Source of the DNA: Mesorhizobium escarrei
GTDB lineage: Bacteria > Pseudomonadota > Alphaproteobacteria > Rhizobiales > Rhizobiaceae
DNA length: 64,000 nucleotides
Direction: 5' to 3'
Assembly (NCBI RefSeq): GCF_935825525.1
Contig: NZ_CAKXZT010000001.1
Location: 62,001-126,000 of the forward strand
Of this stretch, positions 54,064-64,000 are shown piece after piece. How positions within the stretch are numbered: position 1 is the first letter of the stretch; every line of letters starts with the position of its first letter. Below the pieces are notes generated by a model, which ran no database searches, was not told the origin of the DNA, and was given only the letters and a program-made list of their open reading frames with translations. A program made the translations under genes and the position numbers.

Positions 54064-55708
54064 CTACCCCACTGCCCGCGCGGCCGGCGCTGCGGCCTGA
54101 AAAAATGCAGCCGCCAAGAAACGTCCCTTCCAGCGCCGCATAGCCATGCATGCCGCCGCCGCCGAAACCGGCGGCTTCGCCGACCGCGTACAATCCCTCG
54201 ACCGGCTGGCCATCGACACCCAGGACACGGCTGTCGAGATCGGTCTGCAAGCCGCCCAGCGTCTTGCGGGTCAGTATGTTGAGCCTGACCGCGATCAGCG
54301 GCCCATTGGCAGGATCGAGCATCTTGTGCGGCTTAGCCGAGCGGATTAGCCGGTCGCCGAGATAGGCGCGGGCGCCGCGCAAGGCGGTGATCTGCATGTC
54401 CTTGCAGAACGGATTGTCGAGCTGCCGGTCACGAGCGTGGATTTCGCGCTCGACCTGCGCCAGCTCAAGCAGCGGCTCGCCGCCGACAAGCGCGTTCATG
54501 CGGGCGACCAGCGCCGGCAAATCAGGATGAAATCCTCGCCCTTGTCCATGAACGCTTTCACCGGACCGGGGACGCCTGATGTGGCGCGGCCGAGCACCTG
54601 GCGCCAGCTTTTTCCGGTGAGGTCGGGGTTCTGCTCGGAGCCCGACAACGCGAACTCCTTCCGGATGATTTTTTTGGTCAGGATGAACCAGGAATAGTCG
54701 AAGCCGGTTTTCATGATGTGGCTGAGCGTGGCCAGCGTGTCGAAGCCGGGATAGAGCGGCACCGGCAGGCGCTTGCCGCGGGCGTCGAGCCACAGCGACG
54801 ACGGGCCGGGCAGGATGCGGATTGCATGGTCGCTCCAGAGCGGCGCCCAGTTCCTGATGCCTTCGACATAGTGCCACATGCGGTCGCGGTTGATGGTGCT
54901 GCCGCCGGCCTGTTCGGTGATCGCCAGCATGCGGCCGTCGACATGATCGGGAACGCCGGTGATCATGCGCCTGGGCGGCATGCCGAGCCGCTGCGGCCAG
55001 TTCTTGCGGACAAGCTCGGCATTGCCGCCGATGCCGCCGGAAGCGACGATGACCGCTTGCGCCTTGAACTCGAAATCGCCGGCAACGTCGCGCGAACTCT
55101 TGCGGCCGCGCTCGGCATCGCTCGGCGCCAAATGTGTCGCCGCGCACGCCGTCGACGACGCCGTCCGTCCGCGTCAGTTCGTTGACGCGGTGGCGGAATC
55201 TGAAGCTGACCAGCCCGCTTTTCTCGGCCTCGCGCACGCGCTGCACGAACGGCTCGAGCACGCCCGGCCCGGTGCCCCAGGTGACGTGGAAGCGCGGCAC
55301 CGAATTGCCGTGGCCGACGGCGTTGCCGCCGCCGCGCTCGGCCCAGCCGACGATTGGGAAGAACTTCATGCCCCGCTGCATCAGCCAGGAGCGCTTCTCG
55401 CCGGCGGCGAAGCCGACATAGGCCTCGGCCCAGCGGCGCGGCCAAAAATCTTCCGCACGGTCGAAGGCGGCGGTGCCAAGCCAGTCCTCGAGCGCCAGAT
55501 CATGCGAATCGCGGATGCGCATGCGCCGCTGCTCGGGCGAATCGACAAGGAAGATGCCGCCAAGCGACCAGAACGCCTGGCCGCCGAACGACTGTTCAGG
55601 CTCCTGGTCGACAACGATGGTCTTCTTGCCGGCCTCGGCCAGTTCGGCCGCGGCGACGAGCCCGGCAAGGCCGGCGCCGACAATGATCACATCCGCATCG
55701 TCAGCCAT
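54064..55708 (-). pseudogene. FAD-dependent dehydrogenase (KsdD-like), frameshifted
   Basis: The conceptual product is a flavin dehydrogenase of the 3-ketosteroid-dehydrogenase/fumarate-reductase group: FAD motif IIVGAGLAGLVAAAELAEAG at residues 9-28, SFGGQAFWSLGG, SSLWLDARGKRLPVPLYPGF and VEGLYAVGEAAGFGGGGMHG. Three single-base changes disturb it: an extra T in a T-run near 55131, a missing C near 54525 (restoring the frame), and an extra G near 54076 that carries the reading past the natural TAG at 54064. The middle third is in another frame. Either decay or sequencing error. Confidence 0.8.
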
Positions 55709-55747
55709 TGTCTCCCCCCGGCTTTCCTCCCCGGCTTTGACGAATTG

Positions 55748-56734
55748 TCAGACCGTCTCCCAGCCTTCCTTCTCGCCGGCGCGGAATATGGCGTCGATGA
55801 CCTTCTGGTTGAGCACGGACTCTTCCAGCGTGAAGACGCGGTCGGTGCCGCCCTGTGCCGCCCGCGCGAAGGCCTCGACCTCCAGCCGGTACTGCTGCAT
55901 GCCGGGGAAGCGGAACACTTGCGCCTCGCTGTGGTTCTGGTTGTGCAGCTCGATGCGATGGTGGTCGTAAATTCCGGCGTTGAACGGCGAAAGCACCTCT
56001 ATGAAGCCCTTCTCGCCGTGGAACACCATCACCTGCCGCGCCGCCATCTGCGTCGACAGATAGAACGACAATTCGAAGTCGCCGAAATCGGCGCGGATCG
56101 AGGAGTAGATGTCGGTGCCGAATGTCTTGTCGCGCTCGATCGTCGCTTGGACGCGCAGCGGCTCCTTGCCCGTCGAAAAGCGCGTCGACACCGTCGGGTA
56201 GACGCCGATGTCGGGCAGCGCGCCGCCGCCGAGGTCGAGCTGGTTGCGCATGTTCTTGGGATCGACATTGTAGTAGGAGAACGCGCCCTGGACATGGCGC
56301 AGCCGGCCGATGGCGCCGTTGGCGATCAGCTCGCTCACCTTGATCCATTGCGGATGGTAGACGACCATGAAGGCTTCGCAGACCAGCACGTTTTTGGCGT
56401 CGCGCAGCTTGATCAGCGGCGGAATGTCCTTGGCATCGAGCGCCAGCGGCTTTTCGACCAGAACATGCTTGCCGGCCTCGATCGCCTTGGCCGTCCATTC
56501 GACATGCTGCGCGGTCGGCAGCGGGATGTAGACGCCGTCGACATCCCCAGATGCGAGCAGCTCGTCATAGGAACCGAAGGCATGGGGGGCACCGAAACGG
56601 TCGGCCAGGGCGCGGGCTTTCGACGGATCGCGGCTGGCGATCGCCGACAGCACGCCGTTCTCCGCCTCGACCATTGCAGGCAAAAGATGCTCGCGGCCGA
56701 TCTTGGCCGTCGACAAAACACCCCATCGGAACAT
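55748..56734 (-). CDS. Gfo/Idh/MocA family NAD(P)-dependent sugar oxidoreductase
   Basis: 328 residues. N-terminal Rossmann domain [59 protein letters not shown] (the family EKP motif), and the C-terminal domain with [23 protein letters not shown] 56734 is preceded by GAGGGAGAAGCC; upstream in-frame starts lack family support. Substrate unknown, possibly a pentose or hexose derivative given the sugar genes in the window. It lies 39 bp upstream of the FAD-dehydrogenase pseudogene on the same strand. Confidence 0.88.
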   Translation of the reverse strand: MFRWGVLSTAKIGREHLLPAMVEAENGVLSAIASRDPSKARALADRFGAPHAFGSYDELLASGDVDGVYIPLPTAQHVEWTAKAIEAGKHVLVEKPLALDAKDIPPLIKLRDAKNVLVCEAFMVVYHPQWIKVSELIANGAIGRLRHVQGAFSYYNVDPKNMRNQLDLGGGALPDIGVYPTVSTRFSTGKEPLRVQATIERDKTFGTDIYSSIRADFGDFELSFYLSTQMAARQVMVFHGEKGFIEVLSPFNAGIYDHHRIELHNQNHSEAQVFRFPGMQQYRLEVEAFARAAQGGTDRVFTLEESVLNQKVIDAIFRAGEKEGWETV

Positions 56735-56975
56735 CAGGCTTCTCCCTCTCGATTGCAGGAATGGAGGTTTGCCCGAAATCGGCGAAAAAGCCAATTGGAG
56801 ACTGGTGCTCGATCAGCGCCTTAGTCAATCCTGGGAAGTTATTCCGGCTTGCCGGTCAGCGTAATGTCGAAGTCGCCGCCGCGCGGTGCAAATTGCGAGA
56901 CGTTGGCCGCCAACGTCTGCGGAGAATACTAGACTCACCATGGCACAACAGTAATCGCCATGTGCCCGCAACCCG
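56735..56975. other. Gap with a possible coding scrap
   Basis: On the minus strand a short frame reads about 27 residues (PQTLAANVSQFAPRGGDFD then ITLTGKPE and stop near 56840), preceded by two stops. It looks like the C-terminal tail of an unknown protein, possibly a relic. No ribosome site or start is visible. Confidence 0.3.
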
Positions 56976-59384
56976 TCACGCTCTGAGCACGCCGCCGGTC
57001 TGCTTGTGCACATTCTCGACGATGCGCTTTGCCAGCGCCTCGAAGTCCTCGTCGGTCAGCGTCTTTTCGACCGGCTGGATCGACACTTCGATGGCGATCG
57101 ATTTCTTGGCCACGCCGAGTGACGCCCCTTCGAACACATCGAAGACCGAGACGTTGGTGATCAGTTTCCTGTCGGCGGCAAGTGCTGCGCGGGTCAGCGT
57201 GCCGGCTTCGACCGCCTTGTCGACGACGAAGGCGAAATCGCGCTTGACCGCCTGGAAGGCGGATAGCTCCAGTCTCGGTTTTGTCCGCGTCGGCTTGGCC
57301 TTCGGCTCGGGCACGGCATCGACGAATACTTCGAAGCCGCAGAGCGGCCCGGAGACGTCCAGTTCCTCCAGCGTCTTCGGGTGGAACTCGCCGAACGTGC
57401 CCAAAATGACCTTCGGCCCGAGCTTGATCGTGCCGGAGCGGCCGGGATGATACCAGGCCGGGCCGGCGGCCTCGATCTGCAGCCGCTCGACCGGCGCGCC
57501 GCAGGCTTCGAGTGCTGCGATCGCGTCGGCCTTGGCGTCGAACACGCCGACCGGACCGGCATTGCCCGCCCAATGACGACCGGAGCCTTCGAGCCTGGCC
57601 GTGCCGCGCCGCACGCCGGCGGCGACGCGCCGCTGCTGGTCGGCCGCATCGCCCTCATAGGTGCCCGACACTTCGAACAGCGCGACATCGCCGATGCCCC
57701 TGTCGGCATTGCGCTGGGCGGCGGCGATCAGGCCCGGCAGCAGCGACGGCCGCATGTCGGACATGTCGGCCGCGATCGGATTGGCGAGCTTGAGTGCGGT
57801 CTGGCCGCCGCCGAACAGTTCGGCATGTTTTGCCGCAATGAACGACCAGGTGACCGCCTCCATCATGCCGCGCACCGCCAGCGCCCGCTTGGCGGCGCGG
57901 GTGCGGACCTGCAGGACAGTCAGGATCTTGGCGTTGACGGCATCATGCGCGCCGAGCGGCTGCGGGGCGATGTTGTCGACGCCATGGATGCGCATGACCT
58001 CCTCGACCAGATCGGCCTTGCCGTCGACATCCGGCCGCCAGGACGGCACCGCCACATTGACGACATCGCTCGTGCCTTGCGGCTTGAAACCGAGGCGGAC
58101 AAGAATGGCGAGACTCTCGTCCCTGGGCACCTCGATGCCGGTCAGCCGCTTCACTTCCGACAGCGGGAAGGAAACGATCTTCGGCGTGTGACCGGCATAG
58201 CCGACGACTTCGGTTTCGGTCGGCGTGCCGCCGCAGAAATCCAGCACCAGCTTGGTCGCCAGCTCCACGCCGGGAACCATGAATTCAGGGTCGACGCCGC
58301 GCTCGAACCGGTAGCGCGCATCGCTGATGATGCCGAGCATCCTGCCGGTGCGGGCCGTGGTGATCGGATCCCAAAGCGCCGATTCGATCAGCACGTCGGT
58401 GGTGTTCTCGTCGCAGCCGGAATGCTCGCCGCCCATGATGCCGGCGATCGACTCGACGCCGTCCTGGTCTGCTATCACGCACATGTCAGGCGTCAGCGTG
58501 TACTCACGGCCGTCAAGCGCCTGCACCTTTTCACCGTCACGCGCCCGGCGCACGGTAAGGTTGCCGGCGACCTTGTTAGCGTCGAACACATGCAGCGGCC
58601 GGCCGCGGTCGAAAGTGACATAGTTGGTGATATCGACCAGCGCGCTGATCGGCCTCAGCCCAATGGCGATCAGCCGCTGCTGCAGCCATTTCGGCGACGG
58701 ACCGTTGTTCACGCCTTTCACCAATCTCAGGGCGAAGCCGGGGCAGAGCTCAGGGGCTTCGATCGTCACCTTCACCGGGCACATGCCGCTGCCAGCATGC
58801 GGCATGATCGCACCGCCGACGAGGCGGCCGAGCCCGCTCGCCGCAAGATCGCGGGCAATGCCGTAGACGCTGGTCGCATCCGGACGGTTCGGCGTCAAAT
58901 TGATCTCTATGACCGGATCGTCGAGATGGGCATAGGCGGCGAAGCTGGTGCCGACCGGCGCATCGGCGGGCAGATCGATGATGCCGTCATGCTCTTCCGA
59001 AAGCTCGAGCTCGCGCTCGGAGCACATCATGCCATGGCTTTCGACACCCCTGATCTTGCCGACCGTCAGCGTCACGTCGATGCCCGGAATATAGGTACCG
59101 GGTGCTGCAAAGGCGCCGATCAGGCCGGCGCGGGCGTTCGGCGCTCCACATACAACCTGCACTGGGGCCTTGCCGTCGCCGGTATCGACGGTCAGCACGC
59201 GCAGCCGGTCGGCATCGGGATGCTGCTCCGCCGTCAGCACCCTGGCTATGACGAAGGGCTTCAGGCTCGACCTGTCGTCGACATGCTCGACCTCGAGGCC
59301 GATTGAGGTCAGCCGCTCGACGATCTCGTTGAGCGAGGCATCGGTCTCTAGGTGATCCTTGAGCCAGGAGAGGGTGAGTTTCAT
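56976..59384 (-). CDS. pheT: Phenylalanyl-tRNA synthetase beta subunit
   Basis: Charges tRNA-Phe as part of the alpha2beta2 enzyme. 802 residues from ATG 59384: N-terminal [15 protein letters not shown], tRNA-binding (EMAP-like) domain with [21 protein letters not shown]3/B4 editing domain ([40 protein letters not shown]), B5 domain and the FDX-anticodon-binding end ([18 protein letters not shown]). The start overlaps the GFA gene stop (ATGA), so pheT is translated from a transcript that includes that gene. Confidence 0.96.
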   Translation of the reverse strand: MKLTLSWLKDHLETDASLNEIVERLTSIGLEVEHVDDRSSLKPFVIARVLTAEQHPDADRLRVLTVDTGDGKAPVQVVCGAPNARAGLIGAFAAPGTYIPGIDVTLTVGKIRGVESHGMMCSERELELSEEHDGIIDLPADAPVGTSFAAYAHLDDPVIEINLTPNRPDATSVYGIARDLAASGLGRLVGGAIMPHAGSGMCPVKVTIEAPELCPGFALRLVKGVNNGPSPKWLQQRLIAIGLRPISALVDITNYVTFDRGRPLHVFDANKVAGNLTVRRARDGEKVQALDGREYTLTPDMCVIADQDGVESIAGIMGGEHSGCDENTTDVLIESALWDPITTARTGRMLGIISDARYRFERGVDPEFMVPGVELATKLVLDFCGGTPTETEVVGYAGHTPKIVSFPLSEVKRLTGIEVPRDESLAILVRLGFKPQGTSDVVNVAVPSWRPDVDGKADLVEEVMRIHGVDNIAPQPLGAHDAVNAKILTVLQVRTRAAKRALAVRGMMEAVTWSFIAAKHAELFGGGQTALKLANPIAADMSDMRPSLLPGLIAAAQRNADRGIGDVALFEVSGTYEGDAADQQRRVAAGVRRGTARLEGSGRHWAGNAGPVGVFDAKADAIAALEACGAPVERLQIEAAGPAWYHPGRSGTIKLGPKVILGTFGEFHPKTLEELDVSGPLCGFEVFVDAVPEPKAKPTRTKPRLELSAFQAVKRDFAFVVDKAVEAGTLTRAALAADRKLITNVSVFDVFEGASLGVAKKSIAIEVSIQPVEKTLTDEDFEALAKRIVENVHKQTGGVLRA

Positions 59385-59806
59385 GACTGTGTTCCGTCTG
59401 ATGGTCTGGGCACGCTGGTCTTCAAATGGCGTGGCAAGTCGTCCGGCATGTGCAGGAAGGGCAGCTGCTCGCGCACATGCGCGTGGTGCGTCGGCTTGAA
59501 ATAGGCCGGCATGTCCATGGCGCCGAGCATGAAATAGATGTGGTCGGCCAGCCGCTCGTCGACATAGGCGATCGGCGAGCCGCAGATGCCGCAAAAGGAG
59601 CGCGTCACCGGCCCGTTCTCGAACATCTTCAGCGCCCTGCCCGTGAAGGCGACCTGCTCGGTGATGAAGCCGACGAAGGCCGACACCGGGGCGCCGCTGG
59701 CCCGCCGGCAATCGCCGCAATGGCAATAGCTGACATGGTGCGGTTCGGCCGAAGCCTCGAACCGCACGGCGCCGCAGCGGCAGCCGCCGGTGTGGGCCGC
59801 CGTCAT
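59381..59806 (-). CDS. GFA-family (glutathione-dependent formaldehyde-activating-like) protein
   Basis: 141 residues of the CENP-V/GFA fold: zinc Cys in [10 protein letters not shown] (Cys9, Cys11) and [12 protein letters not shown] (Cys28, Cys30, Cys33), and FCGICGSP (Cys72, Cys75). GFA proteins bind zinc; formaldehyde activation is shown only for one member, so the function here is open. It sits between pheS and pheT with 4-nt ATGA overlaps on both sides, which forces co-translation with the synthetase subunits. Confidence 0.88.
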   Translation of the reverse strand: MTAAHTGGCRCGAVRFEASAEPHHVSYCHCGDCRRASGAPVSAFVGFITEQVAFTGRALKMFENGPVTRSFCGICGSPIAYVDERLADHIYFMLGAMDMPAYFKPTHHAHVREQLPFLHMPDDLPRHLKTSVPRPSDGTQS

Positions 59807-60906
59807 GCGCTCAAGCCTGCGAACAGCGTCGGCATGTCGAGCGGCCGGAAGCCGTAATGCGACAGCCAGCGCACATCGGCGTCGAAGAAGGCGCGCAGGT
59901 CCGGCATGCCGTACTTCAGCATGGCGATGCGATCGATACCCATGCCCCAGGCAAAGCCCTGATACTCGTCGGGATCGAGCCCGCCATATCGCAGCACAGT
60001 GGGGTGGACCATGCCGCAGCCGAGAATTTCCATCCAGTCGGAGCCTTCGCCGAAGCGCACCTCGCCCGGCCGCGAACGGTCGCACTGGATGTCGACCTCC
60101 ATGCTGGGTTCGGTAAACGGGAAGAAGCTCGGCCGGAAGCGCATCTTGACTTGGCGGACCTCGAAGAAGGCCTTGCAGAACTCCTCCAGCACCCATTTCA
60201 TGTTGGCGACGTTGGCTGATCTGTCGATCACCAGCCCTTCGACCTGATGGAACATCGGCGAGTGCGTGGCATCGGAATCCTGGCGGTAGGTTTTTCCGGG
60301 AATGACGATGCGGATCGGCGGCTTCTGCACCTCCATGGTGCGGATCTGCACCGGCGAGGTGTGGGTGCGCAAAAGCTTGCGCTCGCCCTTCTCGTCCGGC
60401 TGGAAAAAGAAGGTGTCATGCATCTCCCGCGCCGGATGGCCTTCCGGGAAATTCAGCGCGGTGAAATTGTAGTAATCGGTCTCGATATCGGGACCTTCGG
60501 CGATGGCAAAGCCGAGGTCGCCGAAGATCGCGGCAATCTCGTCGCTGACCTGGCTGATCGGGTGGATGCGGCCGCGCTCGGCCGGCGATTGCCGCACCGG
60601 CAGCGTGACGTCGACCTTTTCCGCCGCGAGACGTGCCGCGATCGCTACGTCCTTCAGCTCGGCGCGGCGCGCGTTAAGCGCCTCGGTGATGCGGTTCTTG
60701 AGACCGTTGACCTCGGGGCCAAAAATTTGACGCTGTTCCTGCGATATCCCTCCCAGCGATTTCAACAACTCCGAGACCGAGCCTTTTTTGCCCAGCGCCG
60801 AGATGCGAACGGCTTCGATCTCGTGCTCATCCGCCGCACCCGCAATCTCCGCCATCAACGCAGTTTCGAGGGCGTCGATATTCCGGTCGTTTAAAGTGAT
60901 GTTCAT
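59803..60906 (-). CDS. pheS: Phenylalanyl-tRNA synthetase alpha subunit
   Basis: 367-residue class II synthetase subunit: N-terminal coiled-coil (about 1-90), motif 1 region [20 protein letters not shown], motif 2 [14 protein letters not shown], and motif 3 [17 protein letters not shown]. The stop overlaps the GFA gene start. It is separated from rplT by a clear terminator, so pheS-gfa-pheT has its own promoter in 60907-60960. Confidence 0.96.
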   Translation of the reverse strand: MNITLNDRNIDALETALMAEIAGAADEHEIEAVRISALGKKGSVSELLKSLGGISQEQRQIFGPEVNGLKNRITEALNARRAELKDVAIAARLAAEKVDVTLPVRQSPAERGRIHPISQVSDEIAAIFGDLGFAIAEGPDIETDYYNFTALNFPEGHPAREMHDTFFFQPDEKGERKLLRTHTSPVQIRTMEVQKPPIRIVIPGKTYRQDSDATHSPMFHQVEGLVIDRSANVANMKWVLEEFCKAFFEVRQVKMRFRPSFFPFTEPSMEVDIQCDRSRPGEVRFGEGSDWMEILGCGMVHPTVLRYGGLDPDEYQGFAWGMGIDRIAMLKYGMPDLRAFFDADVRWLSHYGFRPLDMPTLFAGLSA

Positions 60907-60956
60907 CGCAGCTACCAGTTCAAAGATTAAGTCATCGCTGACCTACATCGCGTCAC

Positions 60957-60996
60957 AAAGAAAAACCCGCGCCAGCCCTGCCAGCGCGGGTTTCCC
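60957..60996 (-). terminator. Rho-independent terminator after rplT
   Basis: On the minus strand, AAACCCGCGC pairs with GCGCGGGTTT around a loop TGGCAGGGCTG-like segment, followed by a T-rich tail (TTTTTCTTT). It ends the rpmI-rplT transcript before pheS. Confidence 0.88.
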
Positions 60997-61030
60997 AAAT
61001 CAAGTGTCGAAGTGCTTGGGAAGGCGCTGG

Positions 61031-61432
61031 TTAAGCTACAGCGCTTTCAAAAGCGTTCGGCGTGGTGTTCTTGAGGTACTCGAGCGCGACCTTGGCCTTG
61101 GCCACAAGTGCGGCAAATGCCTGCGGCTCGTGGATGGCCATGTCCGACAGGACCTTGCGATCGATCTCGATGCCGGCCTTGTTGAGACCGTCGATGAACC
61201 GGCCATAGGTCAGGCCATGCTCGTGGGTCGCGGCATTGATGCGCTGGATCCACAGAGCGCGGAACGAACGCTTGCGGTTCTTGCGGTCGCGGTAGGCATA
61301 CTGCAGCGACTTTTCCACCGCCTGCTTGGCGATGCGAATGGTGTTCTTGCGGCGGCCGTAGAAACCTTTGGCGGCTTTCAGGACCTTCTTGTGCTTGGCG
61401 TGCGAAGTGACGCCTCTTTTTACGCGTGCCAT
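61031..61432 (-). CDS. rplT: 50S ribosomal protein L20
   Basis: 133 residues; [40 protein letters not shown] and [20 protein letters not shown] are L20 signatures. It also has a slightly extended C-terminus ([14 protein letters not shown]) typical of alphaproteobacteria. Preceded by AAGGAGATC. Binds 23S rRNA early in assembly. Confidence 0.97.
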   Translation of the reverse strand: MARVKRGVTSHAKHKKVLKAAKGFYGRRKNTIRIAKQAVEKSLQYAYRDRKNRKRSFRALWIQRINAATHEHGLTYGRFIDGLNKAGIEIDRKVLSDMAIHEPQAFAALVAKAKVALEYLKNTTPNAFESAVA

Positions 61433-61447
61433 GTCATGATCTCCTTA

Positions 61448-61506
61448 AAAGCAATTCCAGGAAAAATGCCTAGCGGCTTTCCGTTCGGAATTGCGTAAAA
61501 CAAATG
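61448..61506. repeat. Dispersed rhizobial intergenic repeat, copy 2
   Basis: Opens GCAATTCCAGGAAAAATG and closes GAATTGCGTAAAACAAA, matching copy 1 at 30273-30360 at both ends; the internal part CGGCTTTCCGTTCG is shorter. It lies between rpmI and rplT in the intergenic space. Confidence 0.65.
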
Positions 61507-61525
61507 CGTGTCCAGACCGAATGCC

Positions 61526-61729
61526 TTAGAGGCCGTTCGGCAGAAAATTCTTGATGACCTTCTTGCCATCCGGTTCAGCCAGAACCATCGTGCCGCGGGC
61601 ATTTCGAATGAACTTGTTGGAACGCTTGATCATGCCGTGACGCTTGCCGGCCGCGGCCGACAGGACTTTACCCGTACCTGTGATCTTGAACCGCTTCTTG
61701 GCGGCTGACTTGGTCTTCATCTTGGGCAT
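61526..61729 (-). CDS. rpmI: 50S ribosomal protein L35
   Basis: 67 residues with the L35 signature [20 protein letters not shown] and the C-terminal [20 protein letters not shown]. Followed 93 bp later by rplT, with a dispersed repeat between; both end at the terminator near 60960. A gap of 188 bp separates it from the ICMT-like gene, giving room for its promoter. Confidence 0.96.
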   Translation of the reverse strand: MPKMKTKSAAKKRFKITGTGKVLSAAAGKRHGMIKRSNKFIRNARGTMVLAEPDGKKVIKNFLPNGL

Positions 61730-61917
61730 TTTGCTACTCCGTTTATGTGCGCATCATCGCGCTTTTTGTTCGCTTCAGGCCGACCAAAGCCCGAAAAGCA
61801 AATGAAACCGCCACGGCATGCCCTGCCGGGCGGTTTTTGGGAACGGCGGTGCTATACGTCAAAGCGGGCCGGCGTGCAACACCCGTTCCGACACACCTTG
61901 TGCCGACACACCTGGGC

Positions 61918-62574
61918 CTATGGGAAACGGAACAGCACCGGCAGTATGCCTGATTGCTGGGCGCCGTCGATCGATTCGAAAAACGGAATGGCGACGAGGA
62001 ACAACAGTCCGTCCAGCAGCGTCGTCCGCAGCAGGCGCGGCTTGAAGCTGCCGGTGTCGCCTTCCTGATACAGCGAAAGCTTCGGGAAAAAGCGCGGCAC
62101 TCGCGCCATATAGGCCTGGAATGGAGTTCCGAAGGTCTCCTTCAGGAACGTCTCTTCGCGCAGGATGACGACATGAAAGGCGGCGGCGCAAATCACCGCG
62201 AGGCCGATCGCCGCAGTGATCGAGCCCATCTGCGCGCCGACGCCGGCGGCAGCTATCGAGGAGAAGACATAGAGCGGATTGCGGGTGATCGAATAGGGTC
62301 CGCCGGTAACCACCTCGGAGGATTTGCGTCCGCCGATATAGAGCGTCGACCACAAGCGCCCGGCGATGCCGAGAAAGATCAGCAGGACCCCGACCATTTC
62401 GATCGTTTCGTGCGGCACGCTTTCGGGAGGAAAGGCAGACTGGCCAAACAGCAGCGCTGCGAACATGACGACCACGAGGGCGGCAAGCACCATCCTGCGC
62501 GCGTGCTGGTACCTGCCCAGCGCACGCCTGGCCTGCGCTTGTTCGGCCCGCGCCGACTTAACTTCATTGAGCAT
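61918..62574 (-). CDS. ICMT/PEMT-like membrane methyltransferase, paralogue 2
   Basis: 218 residues with about four to five membrane segments and the isoprenylcysteine methyltransferase-like motif GGPYSITRNPLYVFSSIAAA, then LREETFLKETFGTPFQAYMA. ATG 62574 is chosen because it lines up with the neighbour's N-terminus; the alternative TTG 62724 would overlap the paralogue stop but adds an unlike, Cys/Pro-rich leader. Known relatives methylate small lipids or proteins; the substrate here is unknown. Confidence 0.8.
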   Translation of the reverse strand: MLNEVKSARAEQAQARRALGRYQHARRMVLAALVVVMFAALLFGQSAFPPESVPHETIEMVGVLLIFLGIAGRLWSTLYIGGRKSSEVVTGGPYSITRNPLYVFSSIAAAGVGAQMGSITAAIGLAVICAAAFHVVILREETFLKETFGTPFQAYMARVPRFFPKLSLYQEGDTGSFKPRLLRTTLLDGLLFLVAIPFFESIDGAQQSGILPVLFRFP

Positions 62575-62720
62575 GTCGGGAATCCGATCGTCGAGGAATT
62601 TCGCCAGCGATCGCAGCGCGTCTGGCCAAGAAAACGGGCGCCCGCCGGTCGCCGGGACGCCTCTGCAGGATGATTCAGGCGGATTTAATGCATGTCGCCT
62701 CTTTTGCCGGCATCCGCAGC

Positions 62721-63365
62721 TCAATACAGCCAGAAGAGGACGGGAATCACGCCGCTTTCCTGTCCGGACTCGATGAGTTCGAAAAACGGTACGGAAGCCA
62801 CGAACATCAAGCCGTCGCGCAGCGTGTGATTAAAAATGCGCGGTGTGAAGGTGACCTCGGCCTGATCGCGATAAAGCCGGGGATTGGGAAAAAACCGCGG
62901 CACCCGTGCGATGTAGTCCTTGTACGGCGCCCCGAGCACGGTCGTCAAATGCCGTTCCTCGCGCAGCGTGACGACGTAGAACGCGGCCGCGCATAAAACA
63001 GCCGACGCCATCGAGACGATCACGCTGCCGGTCTGGGCGCCGATACCGGCGGCCGCTACGGTGGAGAAAAAATACAGCGGGTTGCGCATCACCGAATATG
63101 GGCCGGTAGCAACCAGTTCGGCCGATTTGCGGCCGCCGATATAGAGGATCGACCAGAGCCGACCGCCGATCCCGATCAGTATCAGGGCACTGCCGTACTG
63201 CCCCTCTATGCGTTCGTGGCCTAATTCATCGTGCGTGGAGCCGCCGAAGATCAGCAAAGCGCAAAAAGCACCGATCAGCAGCGCCAGCAGGACTCGCCGG
63301 CGCCGCTGATAGCGGCCCATTTCGTCGAACGATCTTTCAATCGGAGAACGTGCCGCAGCGGCCAT
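62721..63365 (-). CDS. ICMT/PEMT-like membrane methyltransferase, paralogue 1
   Basis: 214 residues, about 45% like its downstream neighbour by eye: RLWSILYIGGRKSAELVATG, GPYSVMRNPLYFFSTVAAAG, LREERHLTTVLGAPYKDYIA and a matching C-terminus. ATG 63365 is preceded by AAAGGAT. The two genes arose by tandem duplication. They lie between infC and rpmI, which are adjacent in most bacteria. Confidence 0.82.
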   Translation of the reverse strand: MAAAARSPIERSFDEMGRYQRRRRVLLALLIGAFCALLIFGGSTHDELGHERIEGQYGSALILIGIGGRLWSILYIGGRKSAELVATGPYSVMRNPLYFFSTVAAAGIGAQTGSVIVSMASAVLCAAAFYVVTLREERHLTTVLGAPYKDYIARVPRFFPNPRLYRDQAEVTFTPRIFNHTLRDGLMFVASVPFFELIESGQESGVIPVLFWLY

Positions 63366-63452
63366 GGACAATCCTTTCGCCGCGAGGACCGGCAACCGGA
63401 CTCCTTGTCGATGCAACTTGCGGAGAAATCATGGCGAAGACAAAAACAAACA

Positions 63453-63474
63453 AAAGGCCGCCGAAGCGGCCTTT
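63453..63474 (-). terminator. Rho-independent terminator after infC
   Basis: AAAGGCCGC / GCGGCCTTT with a TTCG-type loop, followed on the minus strand by TTGTTTGTTTTTG, 31 bp after the infC stop. Strong stem and T-rich tail. Confidence 0.88.
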
Positions 63475-63505
63475 GCTGTGACGGGACCGCTTTAGCGGAA
63501 TCACT

Positions 63506-64000
63506 TTAGCGGGGCGCCAGCACCATCATCATCTGGCGGCCTTCGAGCTTCGGTTCGGCTTCGACCTTGGCGATGGGTGCCACTTCCTCGCGAACCTTGT
63601 TCAGAAGCTGCATGCCGAGTTCCATATGCGCCATCTCGCGGCCGCGAAAGCGCAATGTCAGCTTGACCTTGTCACCTTCCTCGAAAAACCGCCGGACCGC
63701 TTTCATCTTGGTCTCGTAGTCATGGCTGTCGATGTTCGGGCGCATCTTGATCTCTTTGATCTCGATGACCTTCTGGTTCTTGCGCGCCTCGGCCGCCTTC
63801 TTCTGGTTGGCGTATTTCAGCTTGCCGAGATCGAGAATTTTTACGACGGGCGGCACTGCGTTGGGCGATATCTCGACCAGATCGAGCCCAGCCTCTTCGG
63901 CGAGCAGCAATGCGTCGTTGATGGAGACATCGCCGTGGTTGTGGCCTTCGGCGTCGATAAGCTGCACCCGGGGAACCCGGATGTCACGGTTGGAGCGCGG
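63506..64000 (-). CDS. infC: Translation initiation factor IF-3, N-terminus cut by window edge
   Basis: Minus-strand reading continues past the right edge: [20 protein letters not shown] is open upstream of the internal GTG at 63967, so the true start is beyond 64000. About 165 residues are visible, including [20 protein letters not shown] and [17 protein letters not shown]. The extra N-terminal residues of alphaproteobacterial IF-3 are missing. An unusual AUU start codon is common for infC but cannot be seen here. Confidence 0.94.
   Translation of the reverse strand, partial: PRSNRDIRVPRVQLIDAEGHNHGDVSINDALLLAEEAGLDLVEISPNAVPPVVKILDLGKLKYANQKKAAEARKNQKVIEIKEIKMRPNIDSHDYETKMKAVRRFFEEGDKVKLTLRFRGREMAHMELGMQLLNKVREEVAPIAKVEAEPKLEGRQMMMVLAPR

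Noticed and set aside
53876..55708. 610-codon continuous frame as an intact FAD protein
   Set aside because: The middle third is in the wrong frame and the C-terminus runs through the natural stop; treated as a pseudogene of 54064-55708.
57381..59306. 641-codon open frame on the plus strand
   Set aside because: Antisense to pheT.
60907..60956. Phe leader peptide/attenuator ahead of pheS
   Set aside because: No run of Phe codons; the hairpin upstream is best read as the rplT terminator.
62575..62724. TTG start for the second ICMT-like gene
   Set aside because: Overlap with the previous stop is attractive, but the added leader matches neither the paralogue nor a signal; ATG 62574 is preferred.

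Overview
The window looks like a chromosomal segment of a high-GC alphaproteobacterium of the Rhizobiales, most likely Mesorhizobium or a close relative. The evidence is the codon use, an agl alpha-glucoside operon of the rhizobial type, three DUF680 proteins (a family known mainly from Mesorhizobium), and rhizobial intergenic palindromes whose translation gives the 'SPLEGEM' string. I ran no database search; all family calls come from reading motifs and similarity by eye.

Layout. (1) 1-12.4 kb: purine and ureide catabolism. It holds guaD (cut by the left edge), puuD, a LysR regulator, xdhC, xdhB, xdhA and uraH. Divergent from these are a puuE-uraD fusion, ureidoglycine aminohydrolase, ureidoglycolate lyase and a small zinc deaminase. 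Together they take guanine through xanthine, urate and allantoin to glyoxylate; allantoate amidohydrolase is the one missing step. (2) 12.4-20.5 kb: a CocE-type hydrolase, a complete Dpp/Opp-type ABC importer and a phosphodiesterase. (3) 20.6-22.2 kb: a decayed zinc alcohol dehydrogenase and unassigned sequence. (4) 22.2-30.2 kb: LacI-type regulator and aglEFGAK for alpha-glucoside uptake and hydrolysis, with clear operator palindromes. (5) 30.2-31.8 kb: three tandem DUF680 small secreted proteins and dispersed repeats. (6) 31.8-35.9 kb: a cobalamin riboswitch directly ahead of a glycine-betaine demethylase pair (gbcA/gbcB), then a sulfite-oxidase-like/ferredoxin-reductase pair. (7) 36-45 kb: mixed genes: MBL hydrolase, PPi-type phosphofructokinase, L,D-transpeptidase, LysE exporter, TPR protein, xylB and xylA. 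(8) 45-53 kb: an AraC/GlxA-type regulator divergent from a carnitine and probable gamma-butyrobetaine operon (BKACE, HD-domain protein, carnitine dehydrogenase, acyl-CoA dehydrogenase, ADP-forming CoA ligase, CaiD). (9) 53-57 kb: esterase, a frameshifted FAD dehydrogenase and a Gfo/Idh/MocA oxidoreductase. (10) 57-64 kb: the core infC / rpmI-rplT / pheS-pheT translation cluster, interrupted by two ICMT-like methyltransferases and a GFA-family gene.

How the parts connect. The carnitine operon should release glycine betaine, which is the substrate of GbcAB encoded about 13 kb away. The purine block turns nucleobase nitrogen into ureides and glyoxylate. The most notable signals are the B12 riboswitch on a betaine-demethylase operon, an HD-domain protein resembling PhnZ/TmpB oxygenases inside the carnitine operon, a CoA ligase of the ADP-forming type where CaiB/CaiC would be expected, and an intergenic palindrome inserted in frame into xdhC.
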